Shown: positions 1 to 13,777, counted from the first letter of the stretch. The stretch: 64,000 bases of DNA from Paracoccus halophilus (GCF_000763905.1 NZ_JRKN01000010.1:52310-116309), one strand, 5' to 3'. A program made the numbers and translations. Notes: generated from the letters alone by a model not told the origin.

Positions 1-1
1 C

Positions 2-1087
2 GGTGACCGTTTCTGGGCGGCATCCGATGTCGGCTGGGTCGTCGGCCACAGCTATATCTGCTATGGCCCGCTGGTCGCCGGCGCGACCACCGTGGTCTTC
101 GAGGGCAAGCCGGTGGGCACGCCCCATGCCGGGGTGTTCTGGCGCATCATCCAGAACCACCGCATCAAGAGCTTCTTCACCGCGCCCACCGCGCTGCGCG
201 CCATCCGCCGCGAGGATCCGGACGGCGAATGGATCCGCCGCTACAAGCTGCATGACCTGCAGGCGTTGTTCCTGGCCGGCGAGCGCGCCGATCCGGACAC
301 GGTGAAATGGGCGCAGCAGCATCTGGGCGTGCCGGTGGTCGATCACTGGTGGCAGACCGAGACCGGCTGGGCCATCGCCGCCAATCCGATCGGGATCGAG
401 ACCCTGCCCACCAAACCCGGCAGCCCCTCGGTGCCGATGCCCGGCTATGACGTGCAGGTGCTGGACGAAAGCGGCCATCCGGTGCCGCCCGGCACGCTGG
501 GCGCGATCACCATCAAGCTGCCCCTGCCCCCCGGCGCGCTGCCCACGCTGTGGAACGCCGAGTCGCGTTTCCGACACAGCTATCTCGACCATTTTCCCGG
601 CTATTACGAAACCGGGGATGCCGGTTATGTGGACGAGGACGGCTATCTCTATATCATGGCGCGCACCGATGACGTGATCAACGTGGCCGGGCACCGGCTC
701 TCGACCGGCGCCATGGAAGAGGTGCTGGCCGCGCATCCCGATGTCGCGGAATGCGCGGTGATCGGGGTCGCCGATGCGCTCAAGGGGCAGGCTCCGCTGG
801 GGTTCCTGTGCCTCAAGGCCGGGGCGACGACGCCGCATGAGCAGGTCGTCAAGGATGTCGTGCGCATGGTGCGCGATCAGATCGGCCCGGTCGCGGCGTT
901 TAAATCCGCCTGCGTCGTGGAGCGGCTGCCCAAGACCCGCTCGGGCAAGATCCTGCGCGCGACCATGGCCAAGATCGCCGATGGCGAGGATTTCAAGACG
1001 CCCGCGACCATCGACGATCCGGCCGTTCTGGATGAAATCGGCGCGGCGCTGGCATTGCTTGGCTATCCGAATAGGGATAAGCCCTGA
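2..1087 (+). CDS. prpE: Propionyl-CoA synthetase (acyl-CoA synthetase), 3' part
   Basis: C-terminal 361 residues of an ANL-family acyl-CoA synthetase; the 5' end lies outside the window. It activates propionate (possibly acetate) with ATP and CoA through an acyl-adenylate. Visible core motifs are HWWQTETGWAI (the A5 region), YETGDAGYVDEDGY, the RTDDVINVAGHRLS hinge and, near the C-terminus, LPKTRSGKILR, whose lysine is the catalytic and acetylatable residue of the family. HWWQTETG and the long post-A8 region fit PrpE better than Acs. No partner prp genes are visible downstream; the next gene is unrelated and begins about 55 bases later. Confidence 0.88.
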   Translation, partial: GDRFWAASDVGWVVGHSYICYGPLVAGATTVVFEGKPVGTPHAGVFWRIIQNHRIKSFFTAPTALRAIRREDPDGEWIRRYKLHDLQALFLAGERADPDTVKWAQQHLGVPVVDHWWQTETGWAIAANPIGIETLPTKPGSPSVPMPGYDVQVLDESGHPVPPGTLGAITIKLPLPPGALPTLWNAESRFRHSYLDHFPGYYETGDAGYVDEDGYLYIMARTDDVINVAGHRLSTGAMEEVLAAHPDVAECAVIGVADALKGQAPLGFLCLKAGATTPHEQVVKDVVRMVRDQIGPVAAFKSACVVERLPKTRSGKILRATMAKIADGEDFKTPATIDDPAVLDEIGAALALLGYPNRDKP

Positions 1088-1141
1088 CCGGAATTGCCGC
1101 AGGGCGTGCATGCCCTGCGATCCGCGACAACAGGACGATCC

Positions 1142-3268
1142 ATGAAGACAGCCATTTCCTGTGTCATCGACCGGCATCCGCGTTTCCTGACACAAGCCTG
1201 GCTGTTGCTGGCATCGCTGCGCAGCGCCGGTATCGCCGGCGATGACCCGGGTACGGCGCTGGTCGTGCATGTCCCGCGCGACATGGCGAATGATGCGCGG
1301 CTGGACCGCTTGCGCGGGCTGGGCGCGGTGATTGAACCCTATGACGCCTTTGCCGAGGGGCCGGGCGCCTATTGCAACAAGCTGGTCCAGTTCCGGACCG
1401 GGCTTCTGCAGCAGGCGGAGCGGGTGCTGCTGCTTGATGCGGATCTGCTGTTCCTGCGCGATCCCCGCCCGCTTTTCGACGACAGAGCCGTGCGCGCCAA
1501 GATCGTCGATTCCGCCCAGCCCCCGGCCGAAAAATGGCGCCCCCTGTTCGCGCAGGCGGGTTTTCCCGACCCCGCCACCGCGCCCGCGACGCTCAGGCCC
1601 GATTTGCAGGTTCCCGCACGGAACTGCAATGGCGGCGCCTATTTTCTGCCCCGGGCCGCCTTTGCCGCGCTGGCCGAGGCCTGGCCGCGCTGGTCGCGCC
1701 ACTGTCTCGCGCAGCAGGCGCTTCTGGGCGATCATCTGCATCACGCCGACCAGCTTGGCTTTGCGCTGGCGATGCAGGAACTGGACCTGCCCTTTCTGCC
1801 GCTGGATGTCGGCGCGAACTTTCCGACGCATTTCCGCGCCCATATCTATCAGGGGCTGGCGCCGCAAGAGATCACCGCGATGCATTACCATCGCCATGTC
1901 GATGCCCATGGCATGCCCGCGCCGACCGGCATCGCCTGGGTGGACCGGCAGATGATGCAGGCGATGAACCGCATCCGGCGGCAGCACAGCATCGGCCTGG
2001 ACAATGCGGTTTTCTGGGAAACCCGCTATGCGACGGACCCCGAACTGGGCTCGGGGCTGGGCTCGCGCGGCGAGGTGATGCTGGACAAGCGCCGCCAGCT
2101 GGCACCCGTCCTGACCGCCCATGCCGACCGGCCGGTGGTCGATATCGGCTGCGGCGATCTTGAGGTGATGCATGTGTTCGGGCTGCGGGATTACCGCGGC
2201 TTCGACCTGTCCGCGAGCGGGCTGGATCTGGCGCGCGCCAAGCGCCCGGACTGGAGCTTCACGCAGGGCGCGTCGGGGGATGTGCCGGCGGGCAGCGCCG
2301 ATCTGGCGATCTGCCTCGATGTGGCGATCCATCAATCCACCCCGGAGGCCTATCGCAAGCTGGTCGATGATGTCGTCGCCGCCAGCCGCGACGCGGTGCT
2401 GATCAGCGGCTATGAGACCGCCCCCCAGGGTCGCGGCATCGTGTTTTTCCGCGAACCGCTCAGCCAGACCCTGGCCGAGCATCCCGGGATCGCGCATGTG
2501 ACCCGGATCGGCGGCTGGCGCGATGTCGCGCTGTTTCTGGCCGAGCGTGGGCGCGAGGGCCGCAATCCCCATGACATCCGCGCCGCCGAACTGGCCGGCG
2601 CGCTGGCGACCAGCCCGCATCCGCAACTGCTCGTCGACATCGTGGCGATGGGGCGCAGGCATCTGGGCTTTTTCCCGAAAACCATCATCCGCTGCATCGA
2701 ATATCCCTGGATCGCCGCCCGCATGCCCCGGCCGGAGGGGCTGCGCGTTCTGGACATGGGCGCCGGCGTCGCGCCCCTGCCCCTATGGCTGGCGCAGCAG
2801 GGGGCCAGGGTGACCACGGTGGACGGCCACAGCCTGATCCGCACCCCGCCCGCGCCCGCCAACTGGAACGAATGGGGCTATCTGGATTACGGGCTGATCG
2901 ACGACCGCATCCGCTCGCATAACTGCCTGATGCAGGATCTGCCGGATGCCGGACCCTTTGACCTGATCTATTCGGTCAGCGTGATCGAACATATCCCGGC
3001 CGAGGCCCGCCGCGCCGCCCTTGCCGCGATGCGCGACAGGCTGGTGCCTGGCGGGCGCTTGCTGCTGACGCTGGACCTGATCCCCGGCACCGACCGGCTT
3101 TGGGACCTGTCCGAAGGCAAGCGCGTGGACGAGGACCGGCCCCACGGCACCATCGCCGAGTTCCGCGCCGAGCTTGAGGCGCTTGGCCTGACCGTCACCG
3201 AGCAGGTCCTGTTCCGTGCCATCGCGGGCAGCCGCACCGATCTGCTGATGGTCGATGCCCGTCTCTGA
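1142..3268 (+). CDS. Glycosyltransferase-methyltransferase-methyltransferase fusion
   Basis: A 708-residue protein with three apparent domains. Residues 1-290 look like a nucleotide-diphospho-sugar transferase (GT8-like): LLLDADLLFL carries a DAD metal-binding motif near residue 99, and NCNGGAYFLP is typical of sugar transferases. Around 320-450 is a class I SAM methyltransferase with VVDIGCGD. Around 530-700 is a second one with VLDMGAGVAPL and SVIEHIPAEARR. The start at 1142 is chosen because homology-like sequence begins there; an in-frame ATG at 1094 would add 16 unlikely residues. No signal peptide or membrane segment is seen, so it is probably cytoplasmic. Substrate unknown; glycan or lipid decoration is inferred only from the domains. 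It stands alone between prpE and convergent aroA. Confidence 0.7.
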   Translation: MKTAISCVIDRHPRFLTQAWLLLASLRSAGIAGDDPGTALVVHVPRDMANDARLDRLRGLGAVIEPYDAFAEGPGAYCNKLVQFRTGLLQQAERVLLLDADLLFLRDPRPLFDDRAVRAKIVDSAQPPAEKWRPLFAQAGFPDPATAPATLRPDLQVPARNCNGGAYFLPRAAFAALAEAWPRWSRHCLAQQALLGDHLHHADQLGFALAMQELDLPFLPLDVGANFPTHFRAHIYQGLAPQEITAMHYHRHVDAHGMPAPTGIAWVDRQMMQAMNRIRRQHSIGLDNAVFWETRYATDPELGSGLGSRGEVMLDKRRQLAPVLTAHADRPVVDIGCGDLEVMHVFGLRDYRGFDLSASGLDLARAKRPDWSFTQGASGDVPAGSADLAICLDVAIHQSTPEAYRKLVDDVVAASRDAVLISGYETAPQGRGIVFFREPLSQTLAEHPGIAHVTRIGGWRDVALFLAERGREGRNPHDIRAAELAGALATSPHPQLLVDIVAMGRRHLGFFPKTIIRCIEYPWIAARMPRPEGLRVLDMGAGVAPLPLWLAQQGARVTTVDGHSLIRTPPAPANWNEWGYLDYGLIDDRIRSHNCLMQDLPDAGPFDLIYSVSVIEHIPAEARRAALAAMRDRLVPGGRLLLTLDLIPGTDRLWDLSEGKRVDEDRPHGTIAEFRAELEALGLTVTEQVLFRAIAGSRTDLLMVDARL

Positions 3269-3280
3269 CGGGTGCCGCGT

Positions 3281-4612
3281 TCAGCCGATCTCGGCGCCCA
3301 GGCCCCGCATCAGCGGCAGGAAATCCGGGAAGGAGGTCGCGATCGGGCCCGCGTCATCGACGCCGATCGGCTGTTCCGAGGCCAGCCCCGCGACCAGAAA
3401 GGACATGGCGATGCGGTGATCCAGATGGCTCTGCGCGGTCGCCCCGCCCTTCAGCCCGCCGGTGCCGTGGACGATCATCGTATCCTCGCTATCCTCGACC
3501 GAGGCGCCATTGGCGCGCAGCCCCACCGCCATGGCCTCGATCCGGTCGCTTTCCTTGACACGCAGCTCATGCACGCCCTGCATTACCGTCGTGCCCTCGG
3601 CAAAGGCCGCGATCACCGACAGGATCGGAAACTCGTCGATCATGCTGGCGGCGCGTCCGGGGGGCACGGTCACCCCCTTCAGCGGCCCGTGGCGGACGAC
3701 CAGATCGGCGACCGGCTCGCCGCCCTCGACCCGCTCATTCTCGAAACGGATATCGGCGCCCATTTCCAGCAGCGTGACGTAAAGCCCGTCCCGCGTCGGG
3801 TTGCGGCTGACGCCCGGCACGCGGATTTCCGAACCGGGCACGATCAGCGCCGCCGCCACCGGGAAAGCGGCGCTGGACGGGTCGCGCGGCACCGCGATCG
3901 GCTGCGGACGCAGGTTCGGCCGCCCCTTCAGCGTGATGACATGGCCCTCATCGGTGGTCTCGGTCACGATTTTCGCGCCGAAACCGGCCAGCATGCGCTC
4001 GGTATGATCGCGGGTCGGCTCGGCCTCGATCACCACCGTCTCGCCCGGCGCGTTCAGCCCGGCCAGCAGCACGGCGGATTTGATCTGCGCGCTGGCCACC
4101 GGGGTCCGGTAGCGCAGCGGCACCGGATCGGCGGCGCCCCGGATGGTGACCGGCAGGCGCTTGCCCTCGCGCGCCGTGACCTCGCAGCCGAACATCTCCA
4201 GCGGGTCGGTGATGCGCCCCATGGGACGGCGCGACAGGCTGGCATCGCCGGTGAATGTGGCGGTGATCGGCGTCGTCGCCATCGCGCCCATGATCAGCCG
4301 CACGCCGGTGCCGGAATTGCCGCAATCGATGACGCCCTCGGGCTCGGCAAAGCCGCCGATGCCGACGCCGTTCACCCGCCATTCGCCCTCGGCCAGGCGC
4401 TCGACACTGGCGCCAAAGGCGCGCATCGCCGCCGCCGTGTCCAGAACGTCCTGCCCCTCCAGCAGGCCGGTGATCCGGGTTTCGCCCACCGACAGCGCAC
4501 CGAGGATCAGCGCCCGGTGGCTGATCGACTTGTCGCCGGGCACGCGCGCCTCGCCGGTCAGCGGCCCCGAGCGGCGGGCGGACATGGGAAGCGGTTCGGC
4601 GGAATGTGACAT
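3281..4612 (-). CDS. aroA: 3-phosphoshikimate 1-carboxyvinyltransferase (EPSP synthase)
   Basis: 443 residues. It transfers enolpyruvate from PEP to shikimate-3-phosphate, the sixth step of chorismate synthesis. The class II signature set is present: [15 protein letters not shown] near the N-terminus, [17 protein letters not shown] and RNPTRDGL. The loop corresponding to the PEP site reads [12 protein letters not shown], with glycine where the well-known insensitive CP4 enzyme has alanine. MSHSAEP at 4612 is used as the start; an ATG eight codons upstream (4636) is an alternative. It is the last gene of the long minus-strand block, 55 bases after trmB, and converges on the upstream plus-strand fusion gene with only about 12 bases between stops. 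Confidence 0.95.
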   Translation of the reverse strand: MSHSAEPLPMSARRSGPLTGEARVPGDKSISHRALILGALSVGETRITGLLEGQDVLDTAAAMRAFGASVERLAEGEWRVNGVGIGGFAEPEGVIDCGNSGTGVRLIMGAMATTPITATFTGDASLSRRPMGRITDPLEMFGCEVTAREGKRLPVTIRGAADPVPLRYRTPVASAQIKSAVLLAGLNAPGETVVIEAEPTRDHTERMLAGFGAKIVTETTDEGHVITLKGRPNLRPQPIAVPRDPSSAAFPVAAALIVPGSEIRVPGVSRNPTRDGLYVTLLEMGADIRFENERVEGGEPVADLVVRHGPLKGVTVPPGRAASMIDEFPILSVIAAFAEGTTVMQGVHELRVKESDRIEAMAVGLRANGASVEDSEDTMIVHGTGGLKGGATAQSHLDHRIAMSFLVAGLASEQPIGVDDAGPIATSFPDFLPLMRGLGAEIG

Positions 4613-4667
4613 GGGACACCTCTGGCTGGTCGCCACAGGTGATAGCGGTCACGGAACGGGCTTGCAA

Positions 4668-5369
4668 TCAGCCTTGGCGGCGGAAGGTGACGTAATGCGG
4701 CACGCGCCCCTCGCGCAGGGCCTTTTGCTCATAGCGGGTCGACAGCCAGTCGTCCCAGGCATCCGGCCCCTCGGCCACCAGATCGAAGCCCGCCTGCGGC
4801 ACCTCTTCCAGCGTCTGGCGGACGTAATCGGGAATGTCGGTGGCCACGCGGAACTCGGCCCCGGATTTCAGCACGCGCGCAAGCGGGATCAGATGCTCGG
4901 GCGTGACAAAGCGGCGGCGGTGGTGGCGCGCCTTGGGCCAGGGATCGGGATAGTTCAGAAAGGCGCGGCTGACCGAGGCATCGGGCAGCACATCCATCAG
5001 GTCGCGCGCATCGCCCGGATGGACGCTGACATTATCGACCCCCGCCGCGCGGATCTTGCCCAGAAGCATGGCGACGCCGTTGATGAAGGGCTCGCAGCCG
5101 ATAATGCCGATTTCCGGGTAGCGCGCGGCCATATGGACCATATGTTCGCCGCCGCCAAAGCCGATCTCGAGCCAGACCGGGCGGGCATCGCCGAATATCG
5201 CCGCGGGGTTGATGGGCCGGCGTTCGGGATTGTCCTGCAAGGTGATGCCGCGCGGGCGCAGGCTGCCCAGATCCTCGGACAGATAGCCCTTCTGGCTTTG
5301 GCGCAGGGTCTTGCCATGGCGGCGGCCGTAGAAATTGCGGCGCGGAGGGTTCGGGTCGAATTCGCTCAT
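4668..5369 (-). CDS. trmB: tRNA (guanine-N7-)-methyltransferase
   Basis: 233 residues. It makes m7G46 in the variable loop of tRNAs using SAM. The SAM site is WLEIGFGGGEHMVHMA and the family motif NYPDPWPKARHHRRR is complete. The start at MSEFDPN (5369) is preferred because the ten extra residues from the ATG at 5399 (MAMGRAKRRP) lie in a perfect inverted repeat. Gene order rnj-trmB-aroA on one strand suggests read-through, with 38 bases from rnj and 55 bases to aroA. Confidence 0.94.
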   Translation of the reverse strand: MSEFDPNPPRRNFYGRRHGKTLRQSQKGYLSEDLGSLRPRGITLQDNPERRPINPAAIFGDARPVWLEIGFGGGEHMVHMAARYPEIGIIGCEPFINGVAMLLGKIRAAGVDNVSVHPGDARDLMDVLPDASVSRAFLNYPDPWPKARHHRRRFVTPEHLIPLARVLKSGAEFRVATDIPDYVRQTLEEVPQAGFDLVAEGPDAWDDWLSTRYEQKALREGRVPHYVTFRRQG

Positions 5370-5394
5370 GGGCCGGCGCTTTGCCCGGCCCATG
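5367..5394. repeat. Perfect inverted repeat between rnj and trmB
   Basis: Ten-base perfect arms CATGGGCCGG (5367-5376) and CCGGCCCATG (5385-5394) around an 8-base loop. It covers the trmB start codon on the minus strand. There is no U-run, so it is not a standard terminator. It may attenuate read-through, stabilise the rnj mRNA end or mask trmB initiation; function is inferred only. Confidence 0.6.
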
Positions 5395-5407
5395 GCCAAA
5401 GGTCAAG

Positions 5408-7084
5408 TCATTCCGCCGCCAGGCGCGAGATGATTACCGTCACCTCGGGCTTCTTGCCGATTTCCTCCATGGCGACCTGACGGGTGATCTTGCGGATGCC
5501 CTCTTCCAGCTTGTCGTCGTTCATCACGGTCTTGTCGTCGGCGCGTTCCAGGAATTCGGCCAGTTCGCTTTCGATATTGCTGGCCAGCGGCACCCCGGCG
5601 CGGCCGGTTTCCGGCAGGCCCGACAGTTCCACCCAGGCGTCAGGCAGCGGGTTGTCATCCTCGTCCACGATGACCGAGACCATGGCATGGCCGTTCAGCG
5701 CCATGCGGATACGGTCGCGCACGATGCCGTCCATGGCGCCGATCAGGACCGAGCCATCCAGATAGATCCGGCCGGCCTCGATCTGGTCGACGACGCGCGG
5801 CGCATCGCCCGACAGGTCCAGCATGGTGCCATTGGTGGCGATGATCGAGGCGATGCCCCGCGCCTCGGCCAGCCGGGCATGTTCGCGCAAATGCATGTGC
5901 TCGCCATGCATCGGAATGACGATTTGCGGCTTCAGCAGGTCATGGACCGCCTCGATATCCGGGCGGTTGGCATGGCCCGAGACGTGGTAGAAACCGTCGG
6001 TGGTGTCAAAGACATCGACGCCCATCTCGCTCAGCGCGTTCTGGATGCGGATCACGCCGCGCTCATTGCCCGGAATGGTGCTGGAGCTGAACAGGAAACT
6101 GTCGCCCTCCTTCAGCTCGATCCCCAGATAGCGGCCGCGCGAGAGCTGCGCGCTGGCGGCGCGGCGCTCGCCCTGCGACCCGGTGACCAGCAGCATCAGC
6201 TTGTCGCGCGGCATCTCGGCCGCCTCCTCCGCGTCGACCGTGGCGGGGAAACGGTCCAGCACGCCGGTCTCGGTCGCGACCCTGACCATGCGCTGCATGG
6301 CGCGCCCCATCAGGCAGATCTTGCGGCCGGCGGCGGTGGCGGCATCGGCCAGCGTGCGCAGCCGCGCGACGTTGCTGGCGAAGGTCGTGGCGACGACCAT
6401 CTGCTTTTGCGCCATGACGAAATCCAGGATCGGATTGGCCAGCAGCGCCTCGGAGCGGCCGGGATTGGGCGAGAATACATTGGTCGAATCGCAGGTCAGC
6501 ACCTTGATGCCCTGCCCCTCGCCCGCGATGTCATGCCACAGGATCGGGTCGAAAGCCTCGCCCACGACCGGGGTGCCGTCCAGCTTGAAATCGCCGGTAT
6601 GCACGATCCGGCCCGCCGGCGTGTCGATGATCAGGGCCGAGCTTTCCGGGATCGAATGGCTGATCGGCACGAATTGCACGGCAAAGGGTCCGGCCGTTAC
6701 CGTATCGGGGCGCGGCGCGTGGATATGCAGCTGATCGGTGGGCTGGCCCTGCTCCTCGAGCTTGAGCCGCGCCAGCGCGCCGGTAAAGCGGCGGCAATGC
6801 ACCGGCTTTTGCAGCTTTGGCCACAACAGGCCAAGCGCGCCGACATGATCCTCGTGCCCGTGGGTGATGAAGATCGCCTCGATCCGGTCGCGGTTTGCCT
6901 CGAGCCAGGCCATGTCGGCCATGATCAGGTCGATCCCCGGCGCGCTGTCCATATCGCCGAAGGTCACGCCCAGATCGACGACGATCAGCCGTTCGCGCCC
7001 CGGTTCGCCATAGCCGTAGACATAGGCGTTCATGCCGATTTCGCCCGCGCCGCCCAGCGGCAGATAGATCAGGCGTTCAGCCAT
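5408..7084 (-). CDS. rnj: Ribonuclease J (metallo-beta-lactamase/beta-CASP RNase)
   Basis: 558 residues, a usual size for RNase J. It is a 5'-3' exo- and endoribonuclease in mRNA decay and rRNA maturation. The beta-lactamase fold is marked by ITHGHEDH (residues 73-80), the zinc-binding HxHxDH motif; beta-CASP residues follow (THTGDFKLDG, VSGHANRPD, MHGEHMHL). The start at MAERLIY (7084) has a good AAGGAG eight bases upstream. It overlaps the coaX stop by 8 bases, so the two are probably translationally coupled. Many alphaproteobacteria have RNase J next to coaX and birA after nuo, as here. Confidence 0.93.
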   Translation of the reverse strand: MAERLIYLPLGGAGEIGMNAYVYGYGEPGRERLIVVDLGVTFGDMDSAPGIDLIMADMAWLEANRDRIEAIFITHGHEDHVGALGLLWPKLQKPVHCRRFTGALARLKLEEQGQPTDQLHIHAPRPDTVTAGPFAVQFVPISHSIPESSALIIDTPAGRIVHTGDFKLDGTPVVGEAFDPILWHDIAGEGQGIKVLTCDSTNVFSPNPGRSEALLANPILDFVMAQKQMVVATTFASNVARLRTLADAATAAGRKICLMGRAMQRMVRVATETGVLDRFPATVDAEEAAEMPRDKLMLLVTGSQGERRAASAQLSRGRYLGIELKEGDSFLFSSSTIPGNERGVIRIQNALSEMGVDVFDTTDGFYHVSGHANRPDIEAVHDLLKPQIVIPMHGEHMHLREHARLAEARGIASIIATNGTMLDLSGDAPRVVDQIEAGRIYLDGSVLIGAMDGIVRDRIRMALNGHAMVSVIVDEDDNPLPDAWVELSGLPETGRAGVPLASNIESELAEFLERADDKTVMNDDKLEEGIRKITRQVAMEEIGKKPEVTVIISRLAAE

Positions 7085-7856
7085 GCCCCGTCTCCTTGTT
7101 GTAATCATAAATCAGACGCAGGCCATGCATGGTCAGATCGTCCTCGATCGCATCGAACAAGTCAAAGCCCTGATCGAACAGCGGCGCCAGGCCGCCGGTC
7201 GCGATCACCTTCATCGCCCGCGCGCGCTCCTGCCGTATCTTGTCCACGATCCCCTGCACAAGCCCGATATAGCCCCAATAGATGCCGGACTGGATGCAGG
7301 CGACCGTATTGGTGCCGATCACCTTGCCGGGCATGGTCACATCGACATGGGGCAGGCTGGCCGCGCCCATATGCAGCGCCTCAAGCGACAGGTTCACCCC
7401 CGGTGCGATCACGCCGCCGACATAGGCGCCATCGGTATCGACCACGTCGAAGGTGGTGGCGGTGCCGAAATCGACCACGATCAGGTCCGGCCCGTGCCGG
7501 TCAAAGGCGCCGGCGGTATTGACCAGCCGGTCGGGGCCGACCACGGTGCCGAAATCGACGCGCGGCTGCACCGGCAGGCGGCAATCGGGCCTGCCCACGA
7601 CCAGCGGCCTTGTGTCGAAATAGCGGTTGCAGAGCACGCGCAGGTTGAATACCACCCGCGGCGCGGTCGAGCTGATGACGCAGCCGTCGATATCCAGATC
7701 GAAATAGCGCAGCCCGATCATGGTCTGCAGCCAGGCGAAATATTCATCCGCCGTGCGCCGGTGATCGGTGCTGATCCGCCAATGCGACAGGAATTTCTCG
7801 CCGTCCCAGATCGAGAAGGTCGAGTTGGTATTGCCGGTGTCAATGCAAAGCAGCAT
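7077..7856 (-). CDS. coaX: Type III pantothenate kinase
   Basis: 259 residues. It phosphorylates pantothenate as the first committed step of CoA synthesis. The ASKHA-fold phosphate loop DTGNTNS lies at the N-terminus and VDFGTATTFDVV is the second hallmark; GGVIAPGVNLS matches the substrate-binding region. Six bases separate it from birA upstream, and its stop overlaps the rnj start. Type III enzymes are not feedback-inhibited by CoA. Confidence 0.94.
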   Translation of the reverse strand: MLLCIDTGNTNSTFSIWDGEKFLSHWRISTDHRRTADEYFAWLQTMIGLRYFDLDIDGCVISSTAPRVVFNLRVLCNRYFDTRPLVVGRPDCRLPVQPRVDFGTVVGPDRLVNTAGAFDRHGPDLIVVDFGTATTFDVVDTDGAYVGGVIAPGVNLSLEALHMGAASLPHVDVTMPGKVIGTNTVACIQSGIYWGYIGLVQGIVDKIRQERARAMKVIATGGLAPLFDQGFDLFDAIEDDLTMHGLRLIYDYNKETGHG

Positions 7857-7862
7857 GGCTCA

Positions 7863-8618
7863 TCAGGTCCCGAAATAGACCTCGGCGGCGGGGATGACCC
7901 GCTGCCCGGCGGAAGTGTTGAGGATCAGCGCCCCCTGCTCGTCGATGCCCTGGAATACGCCGTGATGCTCGGCCGTGCCGGTCCGGGCGATGATCGGCTC
8001 GCCCAGCCTTGCCGCGCGGGCCAGCCATGCGTTGCGGATCGGCGCGAAACCATAGGACTGCATCTGGCCCAGCCATCCGGCGAAGGCGGGCGCCAGCAGG
8101 TCTAGAAAATCCTCGGCCGCGACCTGATGCCCGGTTTCCCCCAGCACCGAGACCGGCGGCACGGCCTGCGCCTCGATCCGGTCGCGCGGGGGCGCGGCGG
8201 CCAGATTGACGCCGATGCCGATTGCGACCGCCTGCAGGCCGGCGCCCGAGCCCGCGCTTTCCAGCAGGATGCCGGCGACCTTGCCGCCGTTCAGCAGCAC
8301 GTCATTGGGCCATTTGATCGCCAGCCGGACCGAGGGGCCGCAGGCATCCGAGAGTGCGTCGTAAAGCGCCAGCGCGGCGACAAAGGACAGCTGCGCCGCC
8401 GCCGGCCCGCCTTGCGGCCGCATGACCAGCGTGGCGGCGAAATTCCCGGCGGGCATCGCCCAGTCGCGGCCGCGGCGGCCGCGACCGGCGAACTGTTCGC
8501 GGGTCATGATCCAGGCCGGACCCGAAAGGCCGGGCGCCAGCCGCAGCGCCTCGGCATTGGTGCTGTCGGTGCGGGCCAGCACATGGCGGGCCACGCCCTC
8601 GGGCCAGGGCTCAGTCAA
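7863..8618 (-). CDS. birA: Biotin--[acetyl-CoA-carboxylase] ligase
   Basis: 251 residues when begun at a TTG codon (8618), giving MTEPWPEG. It attaches biotin to the carboxylase carrier protein. The catalytic loop GRGRRGRDW and KWPNDVLLN are present. No N-terminal helix-turn-helix is seen, so this is a monofunctional ligase rather than the repressor form. The TTG start overlaps the nuoN stop by 8 bases; an upstream ATG at 8717 would overlap nuoN by about 100 bases and add an Arg/Pro-rich stretch, so it is rejected. birA directly after nuoN also occurs in Paracoccus denitrificans, as I recall. Confidence 0.9.
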   Translation of the reverse strand: MTEPWPEGVARHVLARTDSTNAEALRLAPGLSGPAWIMTREQFAGRGRRGRDWAMPAGNFAATLVMRPQGGPAAAQLSFVAALALYDALSDACGPSVRLAIKWPNDVLLNGGKVAGILLESAGSGAGLQAVAIGIGVNLAAAPPRDRIEAQAVPPVSVLGETGHQVAAEDFLDLLAPAFAGWLGQMQSYGFAPIRNAWLARAARLGEPIIARTGTAEHHGVFQGIDEQGALILNTSAGQRVIPAAEVYFGT

Positions 8619-10116
8619 GACGCAGGGACCCGGGCGCCGGCATCGCGGCCCCGTCCGTCTGCGTTGCGGCTCCCGCCGGGGCGACCAGCGTGTCGGCCGC
8701 GCGGCCGGCCGCGGCATCGACCCCGAACATGCTGAACGCGCCGATCAGCATGACCAGCGCCGGCACGATCAGGCTCAGATACTGGGCCGCGCCCATGCGG
8801 CTGGTCAGGCCCTCGGTCTCGGCGCCGAAATACATGTAATAGACGATGCGCAGATAATAGAACGAGCCGATCACCGAGGCGATCACCGCCAGCAGCGCCA
8901 GCCAGCTCATGCCGGCATCGACCGCCGCCATCAGCACGCCGTATTTGGCGAAAAAGCCCAGTGTCGGCGGCACGCCCGCCAGGCTGAACATCAGCACCAG
9001 CACCGCCATGCCCTTGACCGGATCGCTCCAGCCAAAGCGGTTCAGCGAGGCCAGATCGGCGATCGGCACGCCGTCGCGCTCCATCGACAGGATGAAGGCA
9101 AAGGTGCCCACGTTCATCACCGTGTAGATGGTCATGTACAGCAGCATGGACTGCACGCCAAGCGCGGTCCCGCCGGCCATGCCGACCAGCGCGAAGCCCA
9201 TATGCGCGATCGAGGAATAGGCCATCAGCCGCTTGATATTGGTCTGCCCGATCCCGGCGATCGAGCCCAGGAACATGGACAGGACCGACAGCGCCGCGAC
9301 GATCTGGCTCCAGTCGCCGACGACATTTCCGAACGCGTCAAAGACCAGCCGCGCGATCAGCGCCATGGCCGCGACCTTGGGCGCGGTGGCGAAAAAGGCG
9401 GTGACCGGCGTGGGCGAGCCCTCATAGACATCGGGCGTCCACATGTGGAAGGGCACGGCCGAGACCTTGAAGGCCAGGCCGACCAGCATGAAGACCAGCC
9501 CGAACAGGATGCCCAGCGACAGCTGCCCCGTCTCGACGGTGGTGATGATGCCGGCAAAGCCGGTCGTGCCGGCAAAGCCGTAGACCAGCGAGGCGCCGTA
9601 GAGCAGCAGCCCCGAGCTCAGCGAGCCCAGCACGAAATATTTCAGCCCGGCTTCGGACGAGCGTGTCGAGTCGCGGCGCATCGCGGCGACGACGTAAAGC
9701 GCCAGCGATTGCAGCTCCAGCCCCATGTAGAGCGTCAGCAGGTCGCCGGCCGAGACCATGAACATCATGCCCAGCACGGCCAGCGCGACCAGGATCGGGA
9801 ACTCGAAGCGCAGCAGGTTGCGCCGCACCATGTAATCGGCGCTCATGGCCAGCACGGCGGCGGCCGCGACCAGCGTCACCACCTTGGCGAAACGCGAGAA
9901 ACCGTCATCGATGAACATGCCGAAAAAGCCCGCGCCATCGACGTGATCGCCCAGGCCCACCATGGCCGCCACGATCAGAAAGGCCGCGACCGTGGCCCAG
10001 AGCAGCGCCCGCGCCAGCTTGTCCTTGCCGAAATAGGCCCCGGCCATCAATGCGATCAGCGCATAGGCGGCCAGCACCAGCTCGGGCAGAATGGTCGAAA
10101 GATCGAGCGAGGTCAT
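8611..10116 (-). CDS. nuoN: NADH-quinone oxidoreductase subunit N
   Basis: 501 residues, an antiporter-like proton-pumping subunit of complex I in the inner membrane with about 14 predicted membrane segments. Characteristic sequences are [16 protein letters not shown] (near residue 130), [14 protein letters not shown] (about 223) and [16 protein letters not shown] (about 292), the last with the conserved lysine of the pump channel. It follows nuoM by 9 bases and overlaps birA. Confidence 0.97.
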   Translation of the reverse strand: MTSLDLSTILPELVLAAYALIALMAGAYFGKDKLARALLWATVAAFLIVAAMVGLGDHVDGAGFFGMFIDDGFSRFAKVVTLVAAAAVLAMSADYMVRRNLLRFEFPILVALAVLGMMFMVSAGDLLTLYMGLELQSLALYVVAAMRRDSTRSSEAGLKYFVLGSLSSGLLLYGASLVYGFAGTTGFAGIITTVETGQLSLGILFGLVFMLVGLAFKVSAVPFHMWTPDVYEGSPTPVTAFFATAPKVAAMALIARLVFDAFGNVVGDWSQIVAALSVLSMFLGSIAGIGQTNIKRLMAYSSIAHMGFALVGMAGGTALGVQSMLLYMTIYTVMNVGTFAFILSMERDGVPIADLASLNRFGWSDPVKGMAVLVLMFSLAGVPPTLGFFAKYGVLMAAVDAGMSWLALLAVIASVIGSFYYLRIVYYMYFGAETEGLTSRMGAAQYLSLIVPALVMLIGAFSMFGVDAAAGRAADTLVAPAGAATQTDGAAMPAPGSLRLD

Positions 10117-10125
10117 ATCCGCCCC

Positions 10126-13771
<3,646 letters not shown>

Positions 13772-13777
13772 TCCCGC

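Noticed and set aside
5367..5394. Perfect hairpin at the trmB start as a rho-independent terminator
   Set aside because: No U-run on either side and it lies across a start codon; listed as an inverted repeat instead.
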